Assembly: GCA_964017045.1 (NCBI GenBank) | Contig: OZ024798.1 | Span: forward strand, 25,261,347 to 25,325,346 | Length of the DNA: 64,000 nt | Reading direction: 5' to 3' | From: Omphiscola glabra | Lineage: Eukaryota > Mollusca > Gastropoda > Lymnaeidae | Shown here: positions 32,001 through 43,245 of the stretch, one piece after another | Position numbering within the stretch: position 1 is the stretch's first letter | How the letters are laid out: each line of letters starts with the position of its first letter | Notes under the pieces: generated by a model | The model's database searches: none | Told to the model about the DNA's origin: nothing | Seen by the model: the letters and a program-made list of their open reading frames with translations, nothing else | Program-made: the position numbers and the translations under genes

Positions 32001-34576
32001 AAGAAAAACTAAGCATTGGGCTACATTACATTCTTTTCCACTCTTTGAATTGTTCCTTGAAAAAAGTCTATAAGTTCCAATGCAATATGAAATAATTTAT
32101 TTTAGAAATATGATCTTTAAAATCTTTGAGCCTCATATCTTAAAGTCAAATCTGCACCACTACAGCATGTTTTATGATCTTTTCAAAACAATCCTGGGAA
32201 ATGTGTTAATATGTGGTTGTTATTTCTTGTGAATATACGCCCCCGACTGCTACGCCCTGGGCGATGGCCTAGTTTGGCCCTAGGGTAAATCCGACCCTAA
32301 ACACCACCAACCTCGCCCACCTTCGTTCACACAAGATCCTACGCCTTCAGCACCACCAACCTGGCCCCCATTCGTTTACACAAGATCCTACGCCTTCAGC
32401 TTATCTCTCACACTCACGCTCTTCATAAAATAAGTCAATTAACTGTCAACGATTCTCCCATCGTCACCTATAGCATGCTAATTGATACACGGTTTATATA
32501 TATCATATATTGATTTATTTTTGTGTTCAAACAGTCCAGTTCCAGAGGGTCTCACACTTAAACCTCTAGACCCCGACTTGCACACAGATTTAGTGGATAC
32601 TACCTGGAGGTTTCGAAGGGATCACTCTGAAGAATACATTAGGGTTCTCATACAGAGGTTTCCGAGTCTCGGTCTGTTTGATAGGTGAGTGACCTTGACA
32701 TATTTCTACATTTTGTTCTGCTTAATTTTAAAACGAAGTCGTTACTAAGGAAACGAAATTGCATCGACTCTGACGGTATCCTTAGCCGAGTCTGTGCGTC
32801 TCTTGAAGCCTGTCATCTTTAGATCCCTTACATTAACTTCGCTTTTGTGTGCTTAGGGCAAAATCTTCGGACGGCTAATTGATCCACTTCCCGTCAACCT
32901 ATCGAGCTGACACTTGGCGCATAGAATCGTTGCCGATGACAACACGTTATCTCCATATTTTCAGGTCCACCCCTTACGCGGCTATGTTCAATTCTCCTTG
33001 TTTATGCTTAGAGAAGGAGTTGCGTCACTTTAACCGGGCTACTGTAAGCATTCGTTGTTCTTTCGGTGGTTACAGATGTATTAAGATTTTAATACAAAAA
33101 CTATACAATAAAATATTATTTTTTTTTTAATCAATTAGAATAGACTTTTTTTCAAAGATGAATTGAAACCAAACTTTATAATAAATTTTTTTTAAAAAAA
33201 GATTGAAATTTCATAAAATTCATTAGGAAAAGAAAGTCTGTTTAGGAAATGTTTTCAAAAATTAATGAAAATGAAAATATGTTTAAGTATCTTGTACAGT
33301 TTTTTTTTTAAAAATCCTTTGTCTTTATAGATTACATGTCGACACTTCTGCGCAGACTTTTCTTTCTTTGTGAAGACGGCACGTTGGCAACTAGCGGCAG
33401 TGGCGTAGTGGGGGGGCAAGGGGGATATCATGCCCCGGGCGCTACTCACAAAGGGGTGCCAAATGGTATATTTTACTATAATATTGTATGGTTTTCGAAT
33501 AGGGGGGCGCTAAAAGGGTATTGGGGGCGCTAAAAAGGTATTGTGCCCCGGGCGCGAGTTAAGCTCGCTACGCCACTGACTAGCGGGGTGGGAAAGATTA
33601 TAAAATAATGGTCCTAATCTGGTTGAAGGGAGCAGATGACGGTAGTAGCACCCCCCTCCCCCAACTTCAGCCCGCACTGGACAACATAGTTTTATTTATT
33701 ATAGCGAGCATTACCTTACGTTGTCCGGAAATTTCAAAGACGCGTAGTCTCACTTGAGTGCCAAGTTTCGCATTGCTATCCCAAATAATTCTCCGGGCAT
33801 ACCTATATAGACATATATAGACATATATAGACATATATAGACATATATAGACATATATAGACATTTATAGACATTTATAGACATTTATAGACATATAGAC
33901 ATATATAGATATATATAGACATATATAGACATATATAGACATATATAGACATGTATCGACATATATAGACATAGACATATATAGACATATATCGACATAT
34001 ATAGACATAAATAGACATATATAGACATATATATTTATATATAGAGAGAGCTATAACGCTGTGTTCAATGCGCTCGCAATAAACAATTGCCATAGGTTAG
34101 CACTGATTGAGATTCTTATAAAGTGCTTTACGTGAATGGTAGTTGTGTCAAGAAAACTTAGTAGGTGGGGGAGTTCACGCATTGCTGTCGGCCTTTGTTT
34201 GGGCGGGTTATTTCCAGTATATTAGAATTATGTGTATTTCATAGTCCCAAACAACTGTTTACAAGCAAGACTTGAATTTGCTTTTGTCTCATCACGATGT
34301 TTCAGGGATGGTAAATGCCTGGCATGGGAGCTCACCACCGAGCTCGGAACTCTGGGACATCTCTACGTCCTACCGGAAGCGAGAGGTCAAGGTTTAGCGA
34401 AAGTCGTCTCCAGCCACCTGGCGAACAAACTGCTCTCAGAAAATCTCCCGGCAGCCGTCACGGTGATGAGCACAAATGACGTCTCCGTGAAACTGCACGA
34501 GAGCCTAGGGTTCAAGGTCAAGTGCACGCTCAATACGCTGATCAACATGTTGCCCCACGAATTTAATTATGACTGA
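29037..34576 (+). CDS. Glycine N-acyltransferase-like protein, tandem copy 3
   Basis: Same family and structure as the two preceding intact copies. Exons 29037-29049, 29238-29323, 29692-29814, 31158-31278, 31495-31618, 32535-32684 and 34306-34576 (TGA) join to 888 nt, 295 residues. It begins [20 protein letters not shown]; the first donor (CAA|GTTGGG) is weaker than in copies 1 and 2. Exon 3 gives [20 protein letters not shown]; exon 4 gives [20 protein letters not shown]; exon 6 gives [20 protein letters not shown]. Exon 7 carries [16 protein letters not shown], with the acyl-CoA loop R232-GQGLA237 intact, and [11 protein letters not shown]. Acceptor 5 follows a poly-A run with its pyrimidine tract further upstream. 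Introns hold a 36-bp minisatellite, a hAT MITE and a (TATAGACATA)n tract. It is closest to copy 2. Substrate unknown. Confidence 0.88.
29862..30101. repeat. 36-bp minisatellite in intron 3 of GLYAT-like copy 3, about 7 copies
   Basis: The unit contains GGCATCTTATGGTTCTGCAG and TATTGCTGTAAAT. The period is 12 codons, so the minus strand shows a repeating [11 protein letters not shown] peptide that is an array effect. Confidence 0.92.
33398..33578. mobile_element. hAT-type MITE in intron 6 of GLYAT-like copy 3
   Basis: Terminal repeats CAGTGGCGTAG and CTACGCCACTG are perfect 11-bp inverses. The 8-bp target duplication ACTAGCGG (33390-33397 and 33579-33586) is identical. The 181-bp interior has two near-repeated GGGGGCGCTAAAAGG segments and no coding. 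Confidence 0.93.
33800..34052. repeat. (TATAGACATA)n minisatellite in intron 6 of GLYAT-like copy 3
   Basis: A 10-bp unit with 8-12-bp irregular units runs through this tract. Tyr/Ile/Met-rich minus-strand frames are array effects. Confidence 0.93.
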
Positions 34577-34629
34577 ATTATTTATTAATTATTTATTTAA
34601 TTTTTTTTAAAATTTTTAAATAGATTAAC

Positions 34630-34671
34630 ATCTTTCGTGTCAAATTTGATAACACACTCTTCACGAAAGAT
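34630..34671 (+). other. Stem-loop in the likely 3' UTR of GLYAT-like copy 3
   Basis: ATCTTTCGTG (34630-34639) and CACGAAAGAT (34662-34671) are perfect 10-bp inverse arms around a 22-nt loop. The hairpin lies 10 nt upstream of the first AATAAA. Confidence 0.6.
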
Positions 34672-34680
34672 TAAGAAGTC

Positions 34681-34704
34681 AATAAATTCTCGCTAACAAA
34701 TAAA
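34681..34704 (+). promoter_or_regulatory. Poly(A) signals of GLYAT-like copy 3
   Basis: AATAAA occurs at 34681-34686 and again at 34699-34704, about 105-125 bp after the stop codon. Confidence 0.65.
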
Positions 34705-35795
34705 GTCCATCCAGCCCGGTGATCTTCACTGGTTTTCTGGTAACGTTTGTGAATAATGAACTTTTGAGGCTTAGTTTGTTTGTTTGTTGTTGTTGTTTTT
34801 GTTTTTTTTCTTGTTAGCTTTTGTTGTTTTTCTTTAAATAAATAGTTCAAATATTTAATTCATCTGTAATGAACTGCCTGTGTATGGCTTCTACAACTTG
34901 TTGGGCAGTTTTTGAGTCAAGAAATCTATTGACATCTTCAGCACGGCTTCATAAACGTCTATGTGTTTGTGCACGCCACATTCCAAATCTGAGACTGTTT
35001 TGAAATACGGAGTAAGACGTCGACCAAACGAGCGTTGAAAACATATGGTTCACATATACTCAGAAATAAAAATTACAGACCTGTTTACCCTCAAACTCTT
35101 AAAATCGTACAATTTCATCACAAAAGCGTTCAATACATTACCTTAATAGTAAAAAATAAACATACAGTATATACACCTCAGAATCGTACGTTTTACGCCA
35201 AAATCGTAAGAGTAAAAAGGTCTGAAATTATTATGCGAAGCGAAAATCGCAACATGATTTCAAAAGAAACGCATTCGGTGCTCTACACATCATGAAAAAA
35301 ACAAAACATGAACGATACCATTTCATAAGTCAAGTGGTAAGCCGTGATTCCACTACTTACAACACACGCTTACAGTGTACGGATTCGAATAACAGTAAAA
35401 AGCTTACAATGAGGACCCGGATCAAACCACGGGATATGCCGGGTATGAGAAGTCAATAATGTCGTCTGACCTTGAAGAAACGTCAGCTCTGAGAGATGTG
35501 TGAAAAATGTGACTTTGTGACTTAATGTGACTTTGGAGCGGCCACCGAGGAAGTCCGAACACTAAACCGTTTCCTGGTTTAAAAATGTCACTTTGTGGTA
35601 GCTCTCCCTAATCTTACTGTAAGCACACGTGGCACTCTGGCGTGTAACCCACGTAGAGGTTTATGGCTGTCGAAAGCCACCCACATTTACGATATGTCAC
35701 AGTGGTGTTCTAGTTCCAGCTTATGACGTCACTCATCTAAAATTAAAATCTTTGGCTTCAAAATGATTGTACGACAAAATTTCAAGAAATCATTT
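34705..35795. other. Intergenic DNA after the GLYAT-like cluster
   Basis: No gene or clear repeat is recognised. Short open frames here have no family signature. Confidence 0.5.
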
Positions 35796-36261
35796 GCATT
35801 CAATCTCTAGTTCGGTCGGTAGCATTCAATCTCTAGTTCAGTCGGTAGCATTCAATCTCTAGTTCAGTCGGTAGCATTCAATCTCTAGTTCAGTCGGTAG
35901 CATTCAATCTCTAGTTCAGTTGCCAGCATTCAATCTCTAGTTCAGTCGGTAGCATTCAATCTCTAGTTCATTTGGCAGCATTCAATCTCTAGTTCAGTCG
36001 GTAGCATTCAATCTCTAGTTCAGTCGGTAGCATTCAATCTCTAGTTCAGTCGGTAGCATTCAATCTCTAGTTCAGTCGGTAGCATTCAATCTCTAGTTCA
36101 GTCGGTAGCATTCAATCTCTAGTTCAGTCGGTAGCATTCAATCTCTAGTTCAGTTGGTAGCATTCAATCTCTAGTTCGGTCGGTAGCATTCAATCTCTAG
36201 TTCAGTTGGCAGCATTCAATCTCTAGTTCAGTCGGTTGCATTCAATCTCTAGTTCAGACGA
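35796..36261. repeat. 26-bp minisatellite, about 18 copies
   Basis: The unit is GCATTCAATCTCTAGTTCAG followed by TCGGTA or TTGGCA variants. Units abut directly, without spacers, so this is not a CRISPR array. Confidence 0.97.
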
Positions 36262-37021
36262 TTGTAAAGTATAAGTTGATTAAATGGAGCTTACGAATTT
36301 TTGTATATACATTTGGCTTCGGGACTTTAAAAAAAAATGATTTATTGCCAGCTATGTTAAAAAATAATTATATTTCCTAGTGAAAGTGTACTTCTAGACA
36401 TGAGATGATATTGCCGTGACATCATAAACAACGGTTCATTATGAAATCATCCATCTTCTAATAGGATTACGTCTACATGATTTATATTTAGATACCTTAT
36501 CATTTTAAGTGGCTGCTCACGGACTTTAAGAAAATTAAACAATAGACGAGGCGTCCATAGGACACAGTTCCACAGCAACGCCTCGGGGCAGCAGACAAAA
36601 TGTGTTGTATTAAAACATTACCACAGTCTTTGGATTATGTGTAATGTTATACGGTTTGCTTATATGTGTGCCCTTTTTTTAAACAGTGTATGTCTTCACA
36701 GGGGGCAAGACAATGGTTAGTGTCACCCGTGGAGGGTTAAGATTTTCACCACCCCCATTCCACCGTCCCACGGGAACATATGCTTTTTTTGAAGTTGCCG
36801 CCCCTCAATTTATAGAAAAGGTGCCACCAGGGGTGTACCGCCGCGTCCGCCCCACCCTTGCGAGGCCACTGTGTCTTAATTTAAGGCAACCTAGTAACAC
36901 TGAACTGAAAAAAAATAATTCTAAATATAAATGTCTTCTAATATACAATACAAATAGCTTACTGTTAGTGAAATTGTAGCCATTTAGATAAGTTACGGCC
37001 AAACCCCGATGTTCGATGAAA
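36262..37021. other. Intergenic DNA, no feature
   Basis: Nothing is recognised. A C-rich stretch near 36730-36860 could be part of an old transposon, but no termini are clear. Confidence 0.45.
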
Positions 37022-37100
37022 TGGCCGGCAATTTCGCACTTTGGCCGGAAATTTCGCACTTTGGCCGGCAATTTCGCACTTTAGCCGCCAATTTCGCGAA
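37022..37100. repeat. 20-bp tandem repeat, 4 copies
   Basis: The unit is GGCCGGCAATTTCGCACTTT. It is short and GC-rich in an AT-rich background. Confidence 0.9.
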
Positions 37101-37824
37101 GTGGTAGGCGATCCCTGGCCTTTAATTCGATGTACTGATTCAAGGCTTTCATCTGTTGACATGAACGTCGAGGTCTCTTTCTACAATACAGGACCAAAAC
37201 AAAGTGATCTCAAGCAACTTCTCATCCAGAAGTGAGTTTTTCCTTCTGGTCTGCACTAGAAAATGCTCACACTTGAATCGGTGACTGAAAACATCACAAT
37301 GAACTTGGCCGATCGCCTCATGTCATTTCGCAAACTGACCGACAAAATAATTTTCAAAAATATCGGACTATGTCTAGTATATTTATAGAGACATTGGCCA
37401 ATTCCCGATTGGGCCGAACATTTCAAGACTTGTATTTCAGACTTATATTTTCTTTTTTAAATTAAAGGGAAGTAACATCCAAAATTGTAGCCGACTTCTT
37501 AGACTCTACAATTTAATTTTGACTTCCCTTGAAAGCGTCATTATCATTTCAAACCTTGGGAAATTAGGGACATTTGTAAAAAGTAAACGGTGACAAAATT
37601 TCCTTGTAAGAAGACGTTTTTATTTTGGGCTACTTTGTTCTCTTTTTAAAGTGGCTAAATATCTTCATTAAATTATCTTCAGCATTGTGACATCTTTTGA
37701 AAAATATCCTTTCACCTAAATTAATCTCTACATCTTTCACATTCTCACACGTTCTCACTCTGTCACTTTTTTGTGCACTTCATATATCTCCATTCTCCTT
37801 TCTTTATCTCTGTCTCTCGCATTT

Positions 37825-37831
37825 TCTCTAC

Positions 37832-37865
<34 letters not shown>

Positions 37866-37876
37866 ACTTTCTCTCT

Positions 37877-37943
<67 letters not shown>

Positions 37944-38121
37944 TCTCTCTCTCACTCACTCACTCTCTCTCTCTCTCTCTCTCTCTTTATCTTGCACTCT
38001 CTTAATCTGACAAACGTTATCTCTCTCTCCCTCTCTCTCTTTCTCTCTCTCTCTTTCTCTTTCATTCTCTCAATCTGACCAACTTTCTTTTTCCCTCCCT
38101 CCCTCTCCCTCTCCCTCTCTC

Positions 38122-38155
<34 letters not shown>
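37825..38155. repeat. (CT)n-rich polypyrimidine tract
   Basis: Nearly pure pyrimidine on the plus strand with CTAT and CACT interruptions, giving Leu/Ser forward and Arg/Glu reverse frames. Confidence 0.97.
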
Positions 38156-38156
<1 letters not shown>

Positions 38157-38312
38157 CAAACAAACTCGCGCAATCTCCTCCTCTTCATTTATAAATCATT
38201 CTAGTAACAATTCTTGAAATATTTTATAAATTGTGACGTATGTTTCTTATGGAGAAATCCCACTACAATGGAAATGTTGGTACAAAAGTGTGGCCATTTT
38301 TTTTTTGGAAGC

Positions 38313-38427
38313 ACCCCGCATCAACGAAGTAAGAGTCTCTTTAATGACCAACATCAAGTCCAAAGACAACGCAATGCTTCGACTGGTGAACATTATGCCA
38401 TCTATTGAAGGCTGTAACATTTATTGA
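38313..38427 (+). other. Possible orphan terminal exon, unidentified
   Basis: A frame of ordinary amino-acid composition reads EAPRINEVRVSLMTNIKSKD then NAMLRLVNIMPSIEGCNIY and a TGA stop, behind a T-rich stretch ending GGAAG. It differs from the low-complexity frames around it. I do not recognise the family, and no partner exon is certain, although a donor-like CAGAA|GTGAGT lies at 37231. It could be a relic exon or chance. Confidence 0.2.
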
Positions 38428-38605
38428 GGGCATACGCTACTGACAGCCACCACAAAAATAAGAACGTTGTCAGTAAAGCTCAAAGCAAAACATGTCATTG
38501 ACAACGTCTACAGTTTTTATTCACTTTATTTATATTCTTGATGATGAGCTGATATGGCTGTTGTGAGCATGATACTTAATGCCTAAGGTAAAGGAATATT
38601 TATAA

Positions 38606-38634
38606 CTAGCCAATATACCCGGCTTTTCTCGGGT
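38606..38634 (-). mobile_element. Helitron-like 3' terminus
   Basis: On the minus strand a hairpin with ACCCG/CGGGT stem (38617-38634) is followed by seven bases and CTAG (38606-38609) next to T. This repeats the layout of the terminus at 14986. No coding part is seen, so it may be a non-autonomous element extending to the right. Confidence 0.45.
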
Positions 38635-38810
38635 TTGCTTTCGGAAAAAAATAATAATTCTATGAAGCTTTATAAGCAGACACGTAGTCAAAAGACACTT
38701 CGCTAAAGTTACAGTTAAATGTTAAATTTTCTACTATAAGATTTATAATAACTCTTGTAAACCCGCATTTTGGGCTCATCTCGTTTTTGTTAATATTCAG
38801 GAAACCTTAG

Positions 38811-38980
38811 TTGCCGCCATTGTACTGAGTGCCTGCCATTGTACTGAGTGCCTGCCCATTGTATTAAGTGCCTGCTGATTGCACTGAGTGCCTGCCCATT
38901 GTACTAAGTGCCTGCCGATTGTAATGAGTGCTTGCCCATTGTACCGAGTGTCTGCCATTGTACTGAGTGCCTGTCATTTT
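38811..38980. repeat. 21-bp minisatellite, about 8 copies
   Basis: The unit is TTGTACTGAGTGCCTGCCCA plus T, with small indels. Confidence 0.9.
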
Positions 38981-39484
38981 ACGCTTGCAATGAAGGTTTG
39001 TTGACAGGCATTCTGACCGGATGTCCAAACCAATTAATTTGTTATTGAGCGATATACTGGATGATTGGAATGTCCCCAACGATGTATCTTATTTCCTGGT
39101 TCCGAATCTGAGACCTTCTTGTCTTGCCAGCAGCTCACATTAAACATCTCATCTCACTGGTGATTATTCTTCTGTCCAGACTTTTATTTAGAGCCCAATG
39201 TTTGACACTGTAACACCACCGTACGACTATCGGATGTCAGTCATTTAATTTAGGCATAAACTTATTTTGTCTGGTATTTAAGAAGCTTATAATAAATGTA
39301 CAACATGTAAGTAATTTAAGTTACAAAGAGTAATCTAATATGTTTTGAAAATTTTACGCGTGTAACATAAGATGCCTTCGAGGCATTGCTATCCTCATAG
39401 AATTAACTCCACCCCATTGTGTGATTCTCCCTTCCGAAAACACATGTTTTATAAAGATGGAAAGACAAATTAATAACAGAACTC

Positions 39485-39695
39485 CCATGTTGGTAAACCA
39501 ACGAGAGGAGGAAGAAGAAGAAGAGGAAGACAGAGAAAAAGATGGGACGATGACATCAAAGAGTGGACGGGATTAAAACTAGGCGATGCTGTTTGACAGA
39601 TGACAGAGAGGGATGGAGAAGGGTAGTTTTCGTGTCATCTGTGGCGCCCCCAACGTTCCAAGGACAAAGGGACATGATGATGATGATGATGATGA
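39485..39695 (+). mobile_element. LINE 3' end with (ATG)n tail, plus strand
   Basis: With one or more frame changes it encodes the same basic tail (RGGRRRRRGRQRKRWDDDIK then EWTGLKLGDAV) as 26432-26735, ending in CATGATGATGATGATG. Stops after GDAV mark it as dead. It belongs to the same family as the copy in the GLYAT-like cluster. Confidence 0.75.
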
Positions 39696-39699
39696 ACAA

Positions 39700-42029
39700 A
39701 CCAAAAAATTATTAATTTTTAAAAATGTCCCATTAAAATTGGTTGAAAATCGTTTAATTCAAATAAAATTGGACCCCCCCACCCCCTTTTTTTTTTTTGT
39801 TGCCCCAAACGGATGTGGAATTTATTTGTTTGAAATCCACCGATTTTTTTAAAAGTGCATTATGAAGTGTATAATTACCAAGTTTGGCCTAGATGCAACA
39901 ATGTGCGTAGAAGCTTGCATTGTAACGTAAGCTTTCTTGTACATTATAGCTTCGGCTGTTATGATGAAAATACAAGTTAGAACCTTCTACACTGAGCAAA
40001 AGCTTCTCAAATTACATACACAATAAGTTTGTCTAAATATTTTTAAATATGTTAAATCTGCTATGGACTGCAATGGTTCCGCGTGTAACACATAATGTAG
40101 CTGAGACATTGTTATCCTCATAAAATGCACCCACCACTCAGCGACGTAGATATACCATGTGATTTTGGGGGCTAAATCACAGGCAACTTTCAATTCGCCC
40201 TTGCAAACACACGTCTCCTATATAGTAAAGTTGGTTTTTAATATATATATAAGAACACCAATGACAGTAAATCCCTAGGTAACCCCAAATAACTCTTCAT
40301 GCACGCCCCTGAACTATGTGATAATTCTAATGTACTATTTTTTAAAATCACATAGGATAAAGCTTTATTTAAAACTAGATATAGCCCGGCAAACATTGGC
40401 GACAGAAATGCGTGAACTTCCCATCTACTAAAGTTACTTGACAAAACATGAACTAAAGTAACGAACATTTATGAATCCCAATTTTTGCTACTACCTATCC
40501 CCCATGATACGTCACTGCACACGTTTTATTTCACGCCCATGACGTGTATTATATTTTCTTATGTACCAACCACTTTTTACACCATATTTAAATTGAAACT
40601 ATTTTATTTTCCGAAAAGAAAATATTACGTGACAAACGCAGTTGCGTTGTATAAAAAAAATATTATTTTAGCATAGTTATCGGGAATTACATTTTGCTAT
40701 TGAACTCACTATTGGACCAAACTTTCTTTCAAACATTTAGATTTATTTGTACTATACTCTCAATACCAAATCTCTGATTAGAAAGCAGTCCACGAGTCAC
40801 ACAAGAAGCTTAATAGATATAAGAGATGCGTGCATCAAACAAAAGCGCACAGAAAACCTTCCTTTACTACATGTTTCAAAGCACACCGTTCTGAATAAAG
40901 ACTTATTATAAATGTATACACCAAAAACAACTTTAGTTGAACTTCCCTCGAAGCCATTCAATGTGAAAAGAAAAGTAGTATTATTTAACCTCTACATTTA
41001 ACGATTTTTTAAACTATAGCTTTTTGGGTTAAGCAGAGTATGACCAAACTTTCCAGGAACCATCTGTAGGTCAGAAGGAATGACCATGTCAGACACGTTT
41101 GCGATCCTTAGTTTTGTTTTCTCGTGATTGATCAACCCATGTACATACACATAAATAAACATACAAACGTGGTCACGCTGATCTTTATTCAGCAATAGTA
41201 GATAAGAATTTTTTTTCTAAAAAGTAAAAAACAAAACAAAAAAAACTTTAATTTGAGATGTTATTTGCGAATCTCGGGTTCGATGTATTTTTTAATTTAT
41301 TTTTTGGCTCCCGCGGTCAAAACGGCTTGACAGCACCGTTCTGTAACATCTGATTGGAATATGAATGGTAGCGCCAACGGGAGAGAACACAATTGAGACC
41401 TCCACAGCAGCAAACACTACATGTGACGCCATCGTATTGTCAGCACTGCGCACTCTGGGCCGGGCACGTCCCAACATTCGCTCTTTGTGTATTGATCATG
41501 TCAGTGACTCAATTTGTCACATAGGCTCTAACGTTGCCCCCCCCCCCCACTTGAACTAGGGAAAAAAGAAGGGGGGGTGGTGTTGTTGGTAGGAGGGGCA
41601 TGAAAACAAAAGGGGGGAAACTACGCGATATTGTTAGCGCAGTGAGGTGTCGGGTAGTGGGGTCAAAACTATGTCGAGCCACCAACAACAGGAAGTAATA
41701 TCATGGAGTGTAAGAGAGAGTCGGTCACCAGTAAGTACCGAGAAAGTCACACAACTAAGTGGCTAAACTTTCCAACAGGTGCGGCGCAGTTGGTCCTACT
41801 ATGGTGTAAGAATCAGGCGATTACTTCTAGACATAAGCACGTAGACTTTCGTAAGGCTTGCAACCCGGAAGTGAAGTGGGCGTGTTCCCGCGTGACAATG
41901 AAGATATACGTCCAGAAAAAAGAAACTACATTTTTATGCGCGTGACACGGCCACGTGACTATTTCTATTCTTTTCTTCTTTTTTTCAAATGCTAGACCAA
42001 TATCTACATGTAAATTTTACTTCAGGGTT
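39700..42029. other. Intergenic DNA with a diverged repeat pair
   Basis: No gene is recognised. Around 39357-39420 and 40078-40140 a shared block appears (CGCGTGTAACA, ATTGTTATCCTCATA), separated by about 720 bp, so these are two old copies of one dispersed repeat. Small open frames at 41365-41945 have no recognised family. Confidence 0.4.
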
Positions 42030-42200
42030 ATGTGTACAAGAAACTAAAGCTAGACAAACTCTACAGATAACTAGTCACGATCTACAAGAACATAATACAG
42101 CTAGACACAATCTACGGGAAAATATAGCAAGACACAATCTACAAGAGCATGTAGCTAGACACAATCTACGGGAAAATATAGAAGTAACAATCTACAAGAG
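42030..42200. repeat. 27-bp tandem repeat, about 5 copies
   Basis: The alternating units AGACACAATCTACGGGAAAA and AGACACAATCTACAAGAGCA form a 54-bp dimer. Confidence 0.8.
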
Positions 42201-42329
42201 TCTGAAGCTAGACCAAATACGCAAGAATGTTATCGACACCAAAGGTATACAGAAATCAAATAAGGTGTGTATCAACACGACCTTCATTAATTCAATCATC
42301 CAACAAGACATATATACATTTTATTTAGT

Positions 42330-42864
42330 TTCTAGATCTCTCTCTACCATTCTCTACCCCCCCCCCCTTTTCTCTCTCTGCCTCTCTCTCTCCCATTCTC
42401 TCTTTTTCTCTGTCCCATTCCCTCCTTCCCATTCTCTCTCTCCCATTCTATCTCTAACCCATTCTCTCTCTGTATCTCCCATTCTCTCTTTTTCTCTGTC
42501 CCATTCCCTCCTTCCCATTCTCTCTCTCCCATTCTATCTCTAACCCATTCTCTCTCTGTATCTCCCATTCTCTCTTTTTCTCTGTCCCATTCCCTCCTTC
42601 CCATTCTGTATCTCCCATTCTATCTCTAACCCATTCTCTCTCTGTATCTCCCATTCTCTCTTTTTCTCTGTCCCATTCCCTCCTTCCCATTCTCTCTCTC
42701 CCATTCTCTCTCTATCTCTCCTATTCTCTTTCTGCCCATCTCTCTCTCTCACATTCTCTCTCTGCCTCACTCTTCCATTGTCTCCGTCTTTCTCTATCTC
42801 TCCGATTCTCTCTATGCCTCTATCTCTTTCTCTCTCTTTCTCCCTCTCTCCCATTTTTGCTCTC
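42330..42864. repeat. Polypyrimidine tract with a higher-order unit of about 110 bp
   Basis: CT-rich with recurring blocks TCTCTCCCATTCTATCTCTA, ACCCATTCTCTCTCTGTATC and CCATTCCCTCCTTCCCATTC. The three-block set repeats, giving a higher-order pattern. Confidence 0.9.
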
Positions 42865-42870
42865 TGTCTC

Positions 42871-42903
<33 letters not shown>

Positions 42904-42904
42904 A

Positions 42905-42964
<60 letters not shown>
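42865..42964. repeat. (TCTA)n microsatellite, about 25 copies
   Basis: A nearly pure TCTA run with one TATA interruption. Confidence 0.98.
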
Positions 42965-42965
<1 letters not shown>

Positions 42966-43137
42966 CTTAAATATACACTCTATTTCTTTCTTTTTTTATA
43001 TATTTGATTCTTTTCTCTCCTCCTGTCTTCCGATTCTCTCAATTTCTCACCCTTTAATGACAACACTTAATTTTTTGTTGTTGTCACTTTTACTCCTTTT
43101 TAAGCTCCTTAATGTTTTGATTCCTTTTTTCATCTTT

Positions 43138-43163
43138 CTTTCCCTTCTCTCTCTCTCTTTCTG

Positions 43164-43199
<36 letters not shown>

Positions 43200-43245
43200 T
43201 GTCTCTCTCTCTCTGTCTCTCTCTCTCTCTTTCTCTCTCTCTCTT
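43138..43245. repeat. (CT)n microsatellite
   Basis: CT dinucleotides with regular CTGT interruptions. Confidence 0.97.

Noticed and set aside
35796..36261. Regular 26-bp direct repeats resembling a CRISPR array
   Set aside because: Units abut without unique spacers, and the surroundings are eukaryotic with introns and metazoan transposons.
37171..37231. GLYAT exon 6 relic (ACTTCTCATCCAGAAGTGAGT)
   Set aside because: The match to the paralogues covers only about 15 bp before the donor and the rest is unrelated, so chance cannot be excluded.
40371..40405. Third Helitron terminus (CTAG next to AAAA, then TATAGCCCGGC)
   Set aside because: CTAG is present but the stem before it is only about three pairs, too weak to support.
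41989..42543. 184-codon plus-strand ORF
   Set aside because: Its first part is a 27-bp tandem repeat and its end is the CT microsatellite, with no recognised domain.
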